64,000 nt of DNA, taken from NCBI RefSeq assembly GCF_003815875.1, contig NZ_CP033924.1:4774001-4838000 (forward strand), given 5' to 3'. A program made the position numbers and the translations under genes. Of the stretch, positions 52,586-60,815 are shown in pieces. A model generated the notes under the pieces. The model searched no databases. It had not been told where the DNA came from and worked only from the letters and a program-made list of their open reading frames with translations. Each line of letters begins with the position of its first letter. Position 1 is the first letter of the stretch. The DNA comes from Chryseobacterium lactis (GTDB lineage: Bacteria > Bacteroidota > Bacteroidia > Flavobacteriales > Weeksellaceae).

Positions 52586-52936
52586 TTAGCATTTTAGATT
52601 CGGGTTAGGATAGTTGTCACTTTGGTCTTCCAACGTATTATCGATGCAGACAAAATCCTTTTCTACTAAAATCTTTACCAATCCGGCTTGTCCGTCAAAA
52701 CCAACTCTGTCTGTGGAAATCCATTCAGACACCATGGTTTCAGGCATTTTCAAAACCATCCTGTTTTCAATAAAAGCCGCGGACAGTTCTTCTCCATCTG
52801 TGCTTTCAATAGTATAAATAAATGGACGGTCTACAAATTCTGTAAAGCTTGAGATGATTCCTTTTTGTCCCAATTCAGCCACTTCGGATTGAGTGAGACG
52901 AAATCTTATTGAGTTGTCTTTAATTCTTATTTTCAT
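52586..52936 (-). CDS. Hypothetical 116-residue protein (DUF7009-like)
   Basis: This soluble protein of 116 residues begins MKIRIKDNSIRFRLTQSEVAELGQ and contains ISTDRVGFDGQ. I believe it corresponds to the small DUF7009 proteins found beside molybdenum genes in Bacteroidota, but this is from memory. It overlaps fdhD by 4 bases and precedes the formate-dehydrogenase-like gene, so it probably acts in the assembly or regulation of that enzyme. No catalytic motif is visible. Confidence 0.7.
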   Translation of the reverse strand: MKIRIKDNSIRFRLTQSEVAELGQKGIISSFTEFVDRPFIYTIESTDGEELSAAFIENRMVLKMPETMVSEWISTDRVGFDGQAGLVKILVEKDFVCIDNTLEDQSDNYPNPNLKC

Positions 52937-53808
52937 AACAAATTTTCAATTTTAAAACAGCTGCCGGAATGGTAGATATTAAAGCGGTTATCCCGGAGGA
53001 ACCCTATCAGAGTAATGTCAAACTCTTTTGCCAGATCTACCGCCAGACTGGATGGCGCTCCTATCGCTGTAACGATGGTTATTCCGGCCATTGCCGCTTT
53101 CTGAATGAGCTCAAAACTGGCTCTTCCGCTTAAAACCAGAATAGTATCGTTAAGAGGAAGCAGACCTGTAAATAATGTATGCCCTATAAGTTTATCCAAT
53201 GCGTTATGTCTTCCTACATCTTCACGCAAAGCAAGCAGATTACCATTTACATCAAAGATACCGGAAGCATGTATACCTCCTGTAGCGCTGAAATTATTCT
53301 GGAAAGACTTTAATTTTTCGGATAACTGATATAATGTTTCAAGAGAAATAATAATATCTTCTTTTTCCTGATGGAGAAAAGGGCTTACTGTGCGTATAGA
53401 TTCTATAGAGCCTTTTCCGCATACGCCACAGCTGGAAGTAGTATAAAAGTTCCTTTCGGTTTTCATTAATTCGGGAACAAAATCTTCTATAAGCTCTACG
53501 ATAACAATGTTGTCACTGTTTCTTGAACATTCTGCTTCCGGGCTGTAAACATTTTTAATCTGCTGACGGCTGGAAATAATTCCTTCCGTAAACAAAAAAC
53601 CAACGGCCAGCTCCCTATCATTTCCCGGAGTCCGCATTGTTACAGATATATTTTTATGCTCTTTTTTACCCGCTACCTCATAGGAAATCCTGATTTCCAA
53701 AGGCTCTTCGACGGAAATATCATCTGTACAGGGTAAACTGTTGTTATCCTTAACTTTGACAATTTCTATCTGCTTTACCGACTTATTTGATAACAGATGG
53801 GCTTTCAT
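52933..53808 (-). CDS. fdhD: Formate dehydrogenase accessory sulfurtransferase
   Basis: This protein of 291 residues has the FdhD active loop TTSSCGVCGKGS (C127, C130) and the family segments GNDRELAVGFLFTEGII, GGIHASGIFD and REDVGRHNALDKLIG. FdhD carries sulphur from a cysteine desulphurase to the molybdenum of formate dehydrogenase, which is needed for activity. Its presence directly beside the FdhF/YdeP-type gene supports a common pathway. Confidence 0.95.
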   Translation of the reverse strand: MKAHLLSNKSVKQIEIVKVKDNNSLPCTDDISVEEPLEIRISYEVAGKKEHKNISVTMRTPGNDRELAVGFLFTEGIISSRQQIKNVYSPEAECSRNSDNIVIVELIEDFVPELMKTERNFYTTSSCGVCGKGSIESIRTVSPFLHQEKEDIIISLETLYQLSEKLKSFQNNFSATGGIHASGIFDVNGNLLALREDVGRHNALDKLIGHTLFTGLLPLNDTILVLSGRASFELIQKAAMAGITIVTAIGAPSSLAVDLAKEFDITLIGFLRDNRFNIYHSGSCFKIENLL

Positions 53809-53854
53809 AATTTAGTAACTGGTATCGTAAAGGTACAAAATTTTATTCCTTCAA

Positions 53855-54286
53855 TTAAGGATGTGCAGAAACCCATTCTTCTCCATTCTCAAAAATTTCT
53901 TTTTTCCAGATGGGAACGGTTTGTTTAATATTCTCAATTATATGGCTGCATGCATCAAAAACTGCATTTCTGTGACCGTCACTTACTATTATTATAATGG
54001 CTGCATCTCCGGGAAACAAAATTCCGGTGCGGTGATGGACTACAATATTTTTTACCGAAAATAAAGAAATGGCTTTATCTGCTATTTTTTGTATTTCTTT
54101 ACGGGCCATAGATTCATAGCACTCATATTCCAAACGAATGACCGGTTTGTTTTTGGTATGATTACGAACTGTTCCTACAAATGATGCAATTCCTCCGCAT
54201 GCCGGATCGGAAGCAAGAGCAAAGCAATCTGTGATGCTCAGTATATCGTCTGTTATTTTTATATCAACCATATCTTTATCCACCAC
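53855..54286 (-). CDS. moaE: Molybdopterin synthase catalytic subunit
   Basis: This protein of 143 residues has the MoaE pattern: GGIASFVGTVRNHTKNKPVI, LEYECYESMARKEIQKIA, VVHHRTGILFPGDAAIIII and the Lys-rich PIWKKEIFENGEEWV. It uses the MoaD thiocarboxylate to add two sulphurs to cyclic pyranopterin monophosphate. It overlaps moaD by 11 bases. Confidence 0.95.
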   Translation of the reverse strand: MVDKDMVDIKITDDILSITDCFALASDPACGGIASFVGTVRNHTKNKPVIRLEYECYESMARKEIQKIADKAISLFSVKNIVVHHRTGILFPGDAAIIIIVSDGHRNAVFDACSHIIENIKQTVPIWKKEIFENGEEWVSAHP

Positions 54287-54518
54287 TTACAGGGGGAATT
54301 ATTGCTAGTTCGTTATTGATTGTGATGATCTGATGATCTTCCGCATATTCATCATCAATGGCAATGAAATACGATTTCAGTCTTTTCAGTTCCGGAAAAT
54401 CTTTTTCCAGCAGTTCTTTTAATTCACCCACATTTGTACCTTCATTTATTTCAACTTCTTTTTTTGTTGTTCCGAGAATATCTTTCGTTATTCCGAATGC
54501 TAATATTTTAATTGTCAT
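54276..54518 (-). CDS. moaD: Molybdopterin synthase sulfur carrier subunit
   Basis: This 80-residue beta-grasp protein ends in PPVSGG, the Gly-Gly tail that is adenylated by MoeB and turned into a thiocarboxylate. It overlaps moaE by 11 bases, as expected for the two subunits of molybdopterin synthase. TauE/SafE lies 16 bases upstream. Confidence 0.95.
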   Translation of the reverse strand: MTIKILAFGITKDILGTTKKEVEINEGTNVGELKELLEKDFPELKRLKSYFIAIDDEYAEDHQIITINNELAIIPPVSGG

Positions 54519-54533
54519 TTTAATTTTAGCTTA

Positions 54534-55286
54534 TTACCAATATTTTATTAAAACATTTATTCCTGCTATCAAAACCAGTATGGCAGTTACTCTTTTGATC
54601 ACCAATGGATTCCAATTCAGAGACATTCTTGAACCTATTTGTCCGCCAATAAACACGGCAAAACACAGGCTTCCAATTCTCACATAATCCATATCTGCGG
54701 AAAGCTTTGATACCTGGCCGAAGATCCCTGATATTGAATTGACCAAAATAAAAACACTTGAGGTAGCTGCAATTTTTCTTGGGGTACTCCATTTCATGAG
54801 ATTTAACAGAGGCGAAAGAAAAATTCCGCCGCCGATCCCTACTAATCCTGATAAAAAACCAATTCCTCCTCCTAAAAAGCCGTTTTTGATTAAAGAGCCT
54901 TCGTTATATACAGAAGTCTCTTCATTATTTTTCGCGTCTGTTTTTATCCATAATAATAAGGACGCTATGATTAATGTAATGCCTAGAATCAGAAAAAAAG
55001 TTTCCTGACTTATTTTTAAAACAGCCCCCAGATAAGCCATCGGAACACTGACGAGAGTGATGGGTAATATTTTGCTCCAGTCGGTTTGTTTGTTTTTGAC
55101 ATAAATATAAACCCCGCCTACAACCACAATAACATTACAGATCAATGCCGTTAACCGTATTTCCTGATAGGGAAAACTATACATTGCCAAAACAGCAAGG
55201 TAACTTGACCCGCCGCCAAACCCTACCGATGAATAAATGAAAGCAATGATTAAAAAAAACAATATGATTTCCCAGTGTTCCATCAA
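54534..55286 (-). CDS. Sulfite exporter TauE/SafE family protein
   Basis: This is a 250-residue membrane protein with about eight helices and the repeated family motif: FIYSSVGFGGGSSYLAVLAM in the N-half, and FLSGLVGIGGGIFLSPLLNL in the C-half. TauE/SafE proteins move sulphur-containing or organic anions across the membrane. As first gene of the minus-strand Moco operon it may export sulphite or another sulphur by-product, or handle a molybdate-related anion; both are guesses. Confidence 0.88.
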   Translation of the reverse strand: MMEHWEIILFFLIIAFIYSSVGFGGGSSYLAVLAMYSFPYQEIRLTALICNVIVVVGGVYIYVKNKQTDWSKILPITLVSVPMAYLGAVLKISQETFFLILGITLIIASLLLWIKTDAKNNEETSVYNEGSLIKNGFLGGGIGFLSGLVGIGGGIFLSPLLNLMKWSTPRKIAATSSVFILVNSISGIFGQVSKLSADMDYVRIGSLCFAVFIGGQIGSRMSLNWNPLVIKRVTAILVLIAGINVLIKYW

Positions 55287-55577
55287 ACAGATTATTTTAA
55301 TACAATAATACTTAATTTTATCTCTATTTTCAGTACATATTCAGAAAAATACAGTTGGTTTTGTTATAAATGATTACTGTCTTAATCGGTATTTTTTTAA
55401 AACTTGTCTGGCTTATCACAACTCTGAAAAGTATAACCTGGCAGGAATCAAACAAATGAAATAATTTGAGTTAAACTCCTTTTTCAAAACCTAAAAATTC
55501 ATCGGTGTTAATATCAATTCGTTTTATCAATTCGTATGAAAGGGTTATCTTTAAAGCAACTTTTATATTAAAAAAAA

Positions 55578-56714
55578 TTGATTTATACAGCACTTTTAAG
55601 TATTGCGATTTTCCAGGGAATAATCTTAGGTTTAGTTATTTTAAAATCTTCTTTGTTCAATAGCAATTCAAATAAATATTTAGCCTGCTTGCTATTTACA
55701 ATTTCAATTAAATTACTGAATCATGTTTTTGATATTGAAGGAGCATTTGTTCGCTATCCGTTGCTGCATATTGCAGACAACATCGAGTGGGTATTTCTAA
55801 TACCTGCTTTCCTATTCCTGTTTATTAAAAACAGGACTGATCACGCTGGAAAAGGTAAACCAAAAAATTATCTGTTTTTCATTCCATTTGCCTATTCCGC
55901 TGTCCTTAATATTATCAACGACCTCGATCATGTTGCAGGGATTTATAGTTTTTCTGAATCAGGCATCATGATCATCCAGATACTTGGGCTGGTCCAACTT
56001 TTTTTAGCCGTTACATTCATTCCGTTCCTGCCAATTTACTCTTATTTTATGATAAGACATTTGAAAGATTCACAGGAAAAAAAATGGATACTTACCTTAT
56101 TAACGATTGTTTCTTTATTGCTATTTGTTTGGCTCATTACCGCTCTAGCCGGCTTATTTTTCAACTATGATATTTCGTCTACGATGAGTGCCTTGGCTTT
56201 ATTTGCAACATTCATCATTCATTGGACAGCGTATAAAGGCATTTACAAATATAAACTGGCCAAAAACAAAGATGCCGTCTACAATTTTCTAAATAATGAT
56301 TCAGTTATTTCATATCCCAGTTTGCAAATTGTACAAGATAGTACACCCCAAGAGTATAAGGAATCTATTACGGCTGATAATCTTTACTTTCAAAAACTGG
56401 AACTTCTTTGCAAAGATCAGCACATTTATACCGACAGCACATTAAACAGAGAAAAAGTTGCTGAAAAACTAGGCATAAGCGCGGGATATCTTTCACAAAT
56501 TGTAAACATAATAACAGGAGACAATTTTGCCCATTATATTAATCAATATCGGGTGGAAGCTGTCAAGGAAATGATATCAGATCCGGAATATGACAACTAT
56601 AATTTGTTGACGATGGGATTAGAATCCGGATTTACCTCAAAAACGACTTTTTATAAGGCCTTTAAAAAAGTTACCGGTCAGACACCCAATGAATATAAAA
56701 ACACCATCAAGTAA
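55578..56714 (+). CDS. Membrane-anchored AraC family regulator (TTG start)
   Basis: This protein of 378 residues has about seven hydrophobic helices over the first 230. A linker with KDAVYNFLNNDSVISYPSLQ follows, and then an AraC double helix-turn-helix with LNREKVAEKLGISAGYLSQI and YNLLTMGLESGFTSKTTFY, ending TPNEYKNTIK. The frame is closed by a stop just upstream and the first usable codon is TTG at 55578; no ATG fits the membrane domain. A near-consensus TATCTTTA box lies at 55546-55553. A decayed partial copy of this gene follows it. Confidence 0.82.
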   Translation: MIYTALLSIAIFQGIILGLVILKSSLFNSNSNKYLACLLFTISIKLLNHVFDIEGAFVRYPLLHIADNIEWVFLIPAFLFLFIKNRTDHAGKGKPKNYLFFIPFAYSAVLNIINDLDHVAGIYSFSESGIMIIQILGLVQLFLAVTFIPFLPIYSYFMIRHLKDSQEKKWILTLLTIVSLLLFVWLITALAGLFFNYDISSTMSALALFATFIIHWTAYKGIYKYKLAKNKDAVYNFLNNDSVISYPSLQIVQDSTPQEYKESITADNLYFQKLELLCKDQHIYTDSTLNREKVAEKLGISAGYLSQIVNIITGDNFAHYINQYRVEAVKEMISDPEYDNYNLLTMGLESGFTSKTTFYKAFKKVTGQTPNEYKNTIK

Positions 56715-56766
56715 GTGCCATTTTATCCATTTTTAAGATTTTGGAACCCGTCCTAACTTTTATTTA
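56713..56766 (+). repeat. 3' untranslated repeat, copy 1
   Basis: AAGTGCCATTTTATCCATTTTTAAG and the following 29 bases are repeated, with some changes, at 56879-56934. This copy begins at the AraC stop codon. Confidence 0.75.
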
Positions 56767-56767
56767 A

Positions 56768-56878
56768 GCTTGCGAAAAATAAAGATTCTATCTGGCATTT
56801 TCTAAATAATGATCCCGCTATTTCGTATGCCCATCTACAAATTGTACAAAATATAATAGAATTAAAATACCCGCAAAT
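56768..56878 (+). pseudogene. Decayed fragment of a duplicate AraC gene
   Basis: The frame reads AKNKDSIWHFLNNDPAISYA, then HLQIVQ, and matches residues 229-254 of the AraC gene directly upstream (AKNKDAVYNFLNNDSVISYP, then SLQIVQ). Everything from there to the stop codon is missing, and the fragment runs straight into a second copy of the AraC 3' end. It has no start codon, promoter or DNA-binding domain, so it is a dead remnant. Confidence 0.75.
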
Positions 56879-56934
56879 AAGTACCATTTTATCCATTTTT
56901 AAGCTTTTGAAACCTACTCTAATTTTTATTATTT
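56879..56934 (+). repeat. 3' untranslated repeat, copy 2
   Basis: AAGTACCATTTTATCCATTTTTAAG matches copy 1 at 56713 and lies directly behind the AraC fragment. Confidence 0.75.
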
Positions 56935-56970
56935 GAATTTTGCCCTGAAATAATTCAAATAACTTTTTTT

Positions 56971-57510
56971 ATGAAAAAAAACTTTTCACTACTCATCATT
57001 TTGTTTGCTTTTTATTCTGTCAATGCTCAAAGTGAAACCGGTACAGATCCTTATCAAAAAAACAATGAAATTAAATTAAATTTAATCTCTCCATTATCCG
57101 GTGCTGTTGAAGCGGGCTTTGAACGGCATCTCAACAAACACTCATCACTGGGAATCTCTGGATTTGTTGTTTATGATCATAAAAAAGATGAGGATATGAA
57201 TTACTACATCTCTCCCTATTACAGATACTATTTTGGAAAAAAATATGCTTCCGGTTTTTTTGTCGAAGGATTTGGAGCGTTCACTTCCATTGATGGAAAA
57301 AAAGTATACGCAGCAGATAACCTGACATTCACTAAAAATAAAGATGTTTATGATGTTGCACTTGGGGCTGGACTAGGCTATAAACTGGTCACAAAAAAAG
57401 GATTGGTTTTTGAAGCCAACGTAGGCTACGGAAAACTTTTGTTCAATGCAGACAAAACTGATCATAGTGTGGTTGCCAAGTATGGATTGAGTATCGGCTA
57501 TCGATTTTAA
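56971..57510 (+). CDS. Small outer-membrane beta-barrel protein
   Basis: This protein of 179 residues has a signal peptide (1-19, SVNAQ). It is an alternating-strand beta-barrel of the DUF3575/OmpW-like kind: LNLISPLSGAVEAGFERHLN near the start, YYISPYYRYYFGKKYASGFF in the middle, and a last strand YGLSIGYRF ending in aromatic Phe, as needed for outer-membrane insertion. Function unknown, possibly a small porin or scaffold. The upstream AraC regulator may control it. Confidence 0.8.
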   Translation: MKKNFSLLIILFAFYSVNAQSETGTDPYQKNNEIKLNLISPLSGAVEAGFERHLNKHSSLGISGFVVYDHKKDEDMNYYISPYYRYYFGKKYASGFFVEGFGAFTSIDGKKVYAADNLTFTKNKDVYDVALGAGLGYKLVTKKGLVFEANVGYGKLLFNADKTDHSVVAKYGLSIGYRF

Positions 57511-57590
57511 TATCAAATATACTTAGCAACTAAAGCGTTATAAGGCTTTTGTTTGTGGTCGATTAAAATACAAACCTGAAAAACGAATAA

Positions 57591-57619
57591 AATCCTGACG
57601 AGAGTTGGGATTTTTTTGT
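57591..57619 (+). terminator. Terminator-like repeat, copy 2 (identical to 27631-27659)
   Basis: The same 29 bases as at the end of the XRE gene, 81 bases after the outer-membrane protein gene, with AATCC/GGATT pairing and a T run. Confidence 0.65.
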
Positions 57620-57645
57620 AAGCTGAAATATATTCGTTTATACAA

Positions 57646-58848
57646 TTAATCTTCAACATATCTTCTGCTCGCTGCCCTGAAACCAAAAAGAAACATCAGA
57701 AGTATAGCTGCTACAAGGAAATAAAAAGAGCTTTGCCAACTTGAATCTAAGTCATGTAATTTACCAAAAACAGGAGGTCCCAGAGCAGCAATTAAATAGC
57801 CTACTGATTGCGCCATTCCCGATATTTTAATAGCATTGGCACTAGATTTTGTACGCAATGAAAAGAATAAAATAGAAAGACTAAAAGATAACCCATTTGA
57901 AATCCCCAATAATATTGCGGTAAAATATACTGAGTCAGATTTTAGCCAGATGAACATCAAAATGCTTATCAACATCGACACACAAACAAAAATAACCATG
58001 CCTTTCTGATCTATCATCTTATTGGCGATAATTGGTCCAAAAAATGTAATAGGAATCGATGCAATCTGAATAGTAAACAGCACCCACCCCGGTGCATTTC
58101 CAGTCATACCATAATCACCTAAAACAGCCGGCAGCCAGGAAACAATACAGTAATAAACCAGAGACTGCAATCCCATAAATAGACTAATATTCCATGCCTG
58201 AGCAGATTTAAACATATTAAAATCTGATGTACTTCTATCAGTTTTCTGTTGTTGCAATGTATTTTTATTAAAAATAAGTTCTAGCACAACCACCAACAAT
58301 GCCAGTAATGCTATCACCAACCAGATTCCCAAAGAACCACGCCAACCATATCCTGTCCATTGTCCTATTCTAACGCTATAGCCAGATGCCAAAGCAGCAG
58401 CAAGGTTCATAGACACAGCAAATACGCCAGTCATCAACCCAATCTGTTTAGGAAAATTATTTTTGATATATCCCGGAATGATTACGTTACCAATAGCTAT
58501 ACCAAGACCTATAAAAACAGAGCCCAAAAACAATGCCGATATGGAACCCGACACACGCACAAACAATCCGAAACTAAGAATAATTAATGCATATAATAAA
58601 AATCTATTGATGCTAAACCGGCGGGAAAAACGACTAATCACTACCGAACAACCTGCAAAAATAAATAAGGGTATGGAAGTGAGCAGACTACTCTGGAAAC
58701 GATTTAGATGCAAAGAATTTCTTACTTCATCTAATACCGGACCAATGGCCGTTATAGGAGACCGAAGGCTGCCGGATATCAAAATAACAACTAAAACATT
58801 CATCAACAATAAAAAAAATGAAACTCCTTTTCCTGCTGTGTACTTCAT
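57646..58848 (-). CDS. CynX/NimT-family MFS transporter
   Basis: This protein of 400 residues has 12 helices and the CynX/NimT-type opening ISGSLRSPITAIGPVLDEVR. The segment LRSPITAIGP is nearly diagnostic for this cyanate/nitroimidazole-transporter group. Motif A lies at FSRRFSINRF. It shares a 72-base divergent promoter region with an AraC regulator and carries a TACTTTTG box at 58866-58873. Exported or imported substrates are unknown. Confidence 0.88.
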   Translation of the reverse strand: MKYTAGKGVSFFLLLMNVLVVILISGSLRSPITAIGPVLDEVRNSLHLNRFQSSLLTSIPLFIFAGCSVVISRFSRRFSINRFLLYALIILSFGLFVRVSGSISALFLGSVFIGLGIAIGNVIIPGYIKNNFPKQIGLMTGVFAVSMNLAAALASGYSVRIGQWTGYGWRGSLGIWLVIALLALLVVVLELIFNKNTLQQQKTDRSTSDFNMFKSAQAWNISLFMGLQSLVYYCIVSWLPAVLGDYGMTGNAPGWVLFTIQIASIPITFFGPIIANKMIDQKGMVIFVCVSMLISILMFIWLKSDSVYFTAILLGISNGLSFSLSILFFSLRTKSSANAIKISGMAQSVGYLIAALGPPVFGKLHDLDSSWQSSFYFLVAAILLMFLFGFRAASRRYVED

Positions 58849-58865
58849 TGGAATAAATTTAAATA

Positions 58866-58873
58866 CAAAAGTA
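58866..58873 (-). promoter_or_regulatory. Promoter -7 box for the CynX-type gene
   Basis: The minus strand reads TACTTTTG (TAnnTTTG type), 17 bases before the start at 58848. Confidence 0.5.
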
Positions 58874-58920
58874 ATTAGGTAATTTTATTTATATTTACCA
58901 TAATGTTAATGTAGAACGAC

Positions 58921-59739
58921 ATGAACAATGAGCAATATCCTTTTAATGTAGACAAGGTCGAAAAACCTTATTTAGTATGTTTTGAAGATAGCTGGGTTCA
59001 TAATGATGAACTTCATTCCCACAATAAAGGTCAGCTGATCTATGTGGAAAGCGGCTTTCAGTATCTTACTGTTGAGGAGAAAATTTATCTTTTACCTAAA
59101 AATCATGCTGCATGGATACCTTCCAATTGTATTCACAAAACCAATTGGGGCTCGAAGAAGATTAAACTAATGATTATGTTTTTTGATCTCGAAAAAGAAG
59201 CTCCATTTTATAATGAAATCAGTGTCTTTCTTGTTCCTCCTGTTCTAAAAGAAATGATCAAATATGCTGAAAAATGGTCTAAAAAGTTACGTGAAGATCC
59301 TAACGAAACATTATTTTTAGGAACCTTACTCAATGAACTGCCACAGTTTGTCGTTCGTTCCCAGCAATTGTATATTACCCCCCCGGCAGATAAGAGACTC
59401 AGCAATGCCACTGCTTATTTACATGAGCATTATGCTGAAAACTTAGCTATGGAAGACTTAAGTCAAATTGCAGCGCTATCAATTCGTACCGTGGAGCGGA
59501 TTTTCAAAAAACAAACCGGACTCACCTTAAGTAAGTATCAACAACTGCTTCGAATTCTAAAAAGCATTGAATTACTGAACGAGCAAGAACTCACTATTTC
59601 AGAAATAGCCTTTAGAGTAGGCTATAAAAGTCTTCAGGCATATACCAATAGTTTTTTCTCTGTCATGCAGTACCGTCCCTCTGAGTTTCTGAAGAAATTG
59701 GGTGGTATAGTATCTTCCCAGCCGGATTCAATCCAATAG
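58921..59739 (+). CDS. AraC family regulator with cupin domain
   Basis: This protein of 272 residues has an N-terminal cupin (HNDELHSHNKGQLIYVESGF, then LLPKNHAAWIPSNCIH) with the His pattern of sugar/aromatic-binding AraC proteins. The C-terminal double helix-turn-helix is LAMEDLSQIAALSIRTVERI and LTISEIAFRVGYKSLQAYTN. It is divergent from the CynX-type pump, a common regulator-transporter pair, so it probably controls that pump. Confidence 0.9.
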   Translation: MNNEQYPFNVDKVEKPYLVCFEDSWVHNDELHSHNKGQLIYVESGFQYLTVEEKIYLLPKNHAAWIPSNCIHKTNWGSKKIKLMIMFFDLEKEAPFYNEISVFLVPPVLKEMIKYAEKWSKKLREDPNETLFLGTLLNELPQFVVRSQQLYITPPADKRLSNATAYLHEHYAENLAMEDLSQIAALSIRTVERIFKKQTGLTLSKYQQLLRILKSIELLNEQELTISEIAFRVGYKSLQAYTNSFFSVMQYRPSEFLKKLGGIVSSQPDSIQ

Positions 59740-59836
59740 AAAGGGGAATCATAGAATCTGAACTCAATTTTTGTGATTACCCCTATAAATCTCTCACAAG
59801 AATACAATTAACCAAAGGCCTGTTCGCAAAATAAAT

Positions 59837-59844
59837 TATCTTTG
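59837..59844 (+). promoter_or_regulatory. Promoter -7 box for the PhzF-family gene
   Basis: TATCTTTG matches TAnnTTTG, 25 bases before the start at 59869. Confidence 0.55.
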
Positions 59845-59868
59845 TTAGATACCTAAATTTTCTCAATC

Positions 59869-60657
59869 ATGAAGTTAGAATTATATCAGATAGATGCGTT
59901 TACAGAAGAGATTTTCCATGGAAATCCTGCATGTGTTGTTCCTTTAAAAAACTGGTTACCCGATGAGATCCTTTTAAAAATAGCCTGTGAGAATGCTGTA
60001 GCAGAAACTGCTTTCTTTATTGATAACGGCGATACCATTCACCTCAGATGGTTTACCCCTGAAATAGAGATGGATTTATGTGGACATGCTACCCTTGCCA
60101 CAGCACATTGCTTAGTTTCCATCTTACACTATGAGAATGACAGAATCATTTTCGAAACCAAAAGCGGTGAGTTAACAGTGGATATAAAAGACGGAGTTTA
60201 TGAGATGGATTTCCCGTCAAGAATGCCTGAAGCAGCTACTCTTCCGGATACCATAGCTCAATCTCTCAATATACAACCTAAGGAAGTCTTTAAATCAAGA
60301 GATTATGTTCTGGTATATGAATCTGAAGAAGACATTAAAAATATCAAAATTGAAAGATCCGTTTTTGATCTTATCAATCTGGATCCGGGAGGTGTTGTAG
60401 TGACAGCAAAAGGTACTGACAGCGATTTTGTTTCAAGATATTTTACGCCACAGTCCTCGATTCTCGAAGATCCTGTAACCGGCTCTGCGCACTGCTCGCT
60501 CATTCCTTTCTGGTCATCAAGATTAGGAAAAAACCAGCTTTTTGCCCGTCAGCTATCAGAAAGAGGCGGCCAGCTCTATTGTGAAAACAAAAACGAGAGA
60601 GTGATTGTAGCAGGTAAAGCCAGAACCTATTCTACAGGACATCTATGGATAGAATAA
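59869..60657 (+). CDS. PhzF family isomerase-like protein
   Basis: This protein of 262 residues has the PhzF/diaminopimelate-epimerase-like double fold: QIDAFTEEIFHGNPACVV, the catalytic Glu in AVAETAFF (E46), and MDLCGHATLATAH. The late segment EDPVTGSAHCSLIPFW binds the substrate. No phenazine genes lie nearby, so phenazine production is not implied; most members are isomerases of unknown substrate. It ends at a strong convergent terminator. Confidence 0.93.
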   Translation: MKLELYQIDAFTEEIFHGNPACVVPLKNWLPDEILLKIACENAVAETAFFIDNGDTIHLRWFTPEIEMDLCGHATLATAHCLVSILHYENDRIIFETKSGELTVDIKDGVYEMDFPSRMPEAATLPDTIAQSLNIQPKEVFKSRDYVLVYESEEDIKNIKIERSVFDLINLDPGGVVVTAKGTDSDFVSRYFTPQSSILEDPVTGSAHCSLIPFWSSRLGKNQLFARQLSERGGQLYCENKNERVIVAGKARTYSTGHLWIE

Positions 60658-60677
60658 TGGTATTTTCAAGACAAACG

Positions 60678-60725
60678 TGATCTTATAAAAAGTATTTGAA
60701 GATATCTTTCCGAGTCCACAAAGAA
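60678..60725 (+). repeat. Intergenic repeat family B, copy 3 (short)
   Basis: GATCTTATAAAAAGTATTTGAAGAT and then GAGTCCACAAAG resemble the right third of copies at 11143 and 40654. It lies between the PhzF stop and its terminator. Confidence 0.45.
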
Positions 60726-60726
60726 C

Positions 60727-60759
60727 AAAACACACCAGTTTTCTGAATTGGTGTGTTTT
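60727..60759. terminator. Bidirectional intrinsic terminator
   Basis: AAAACACACCA and TGGTGTGTTTT make a perfect 11-bp stem with T/A runs on both sides, between the convergent PhzF-family and Lnt-like genes. Confidence 0.9.
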
Positions 60760-60815
60760 TAACAACTAATAATCAATCAATTACATACTATTAGTTGTGA
60801 TTTTTATCGTCAGAG

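Noticed and set aside
58463..58882. 139-codon plus-strand frame
   Set aside because: It lies antisense to the CynX-type transporter and shows no family features.
59869..60657. Phenazine biosynthesis
   Set aside because: Only the PhzF-family fold is present; no other phz genes are visible.
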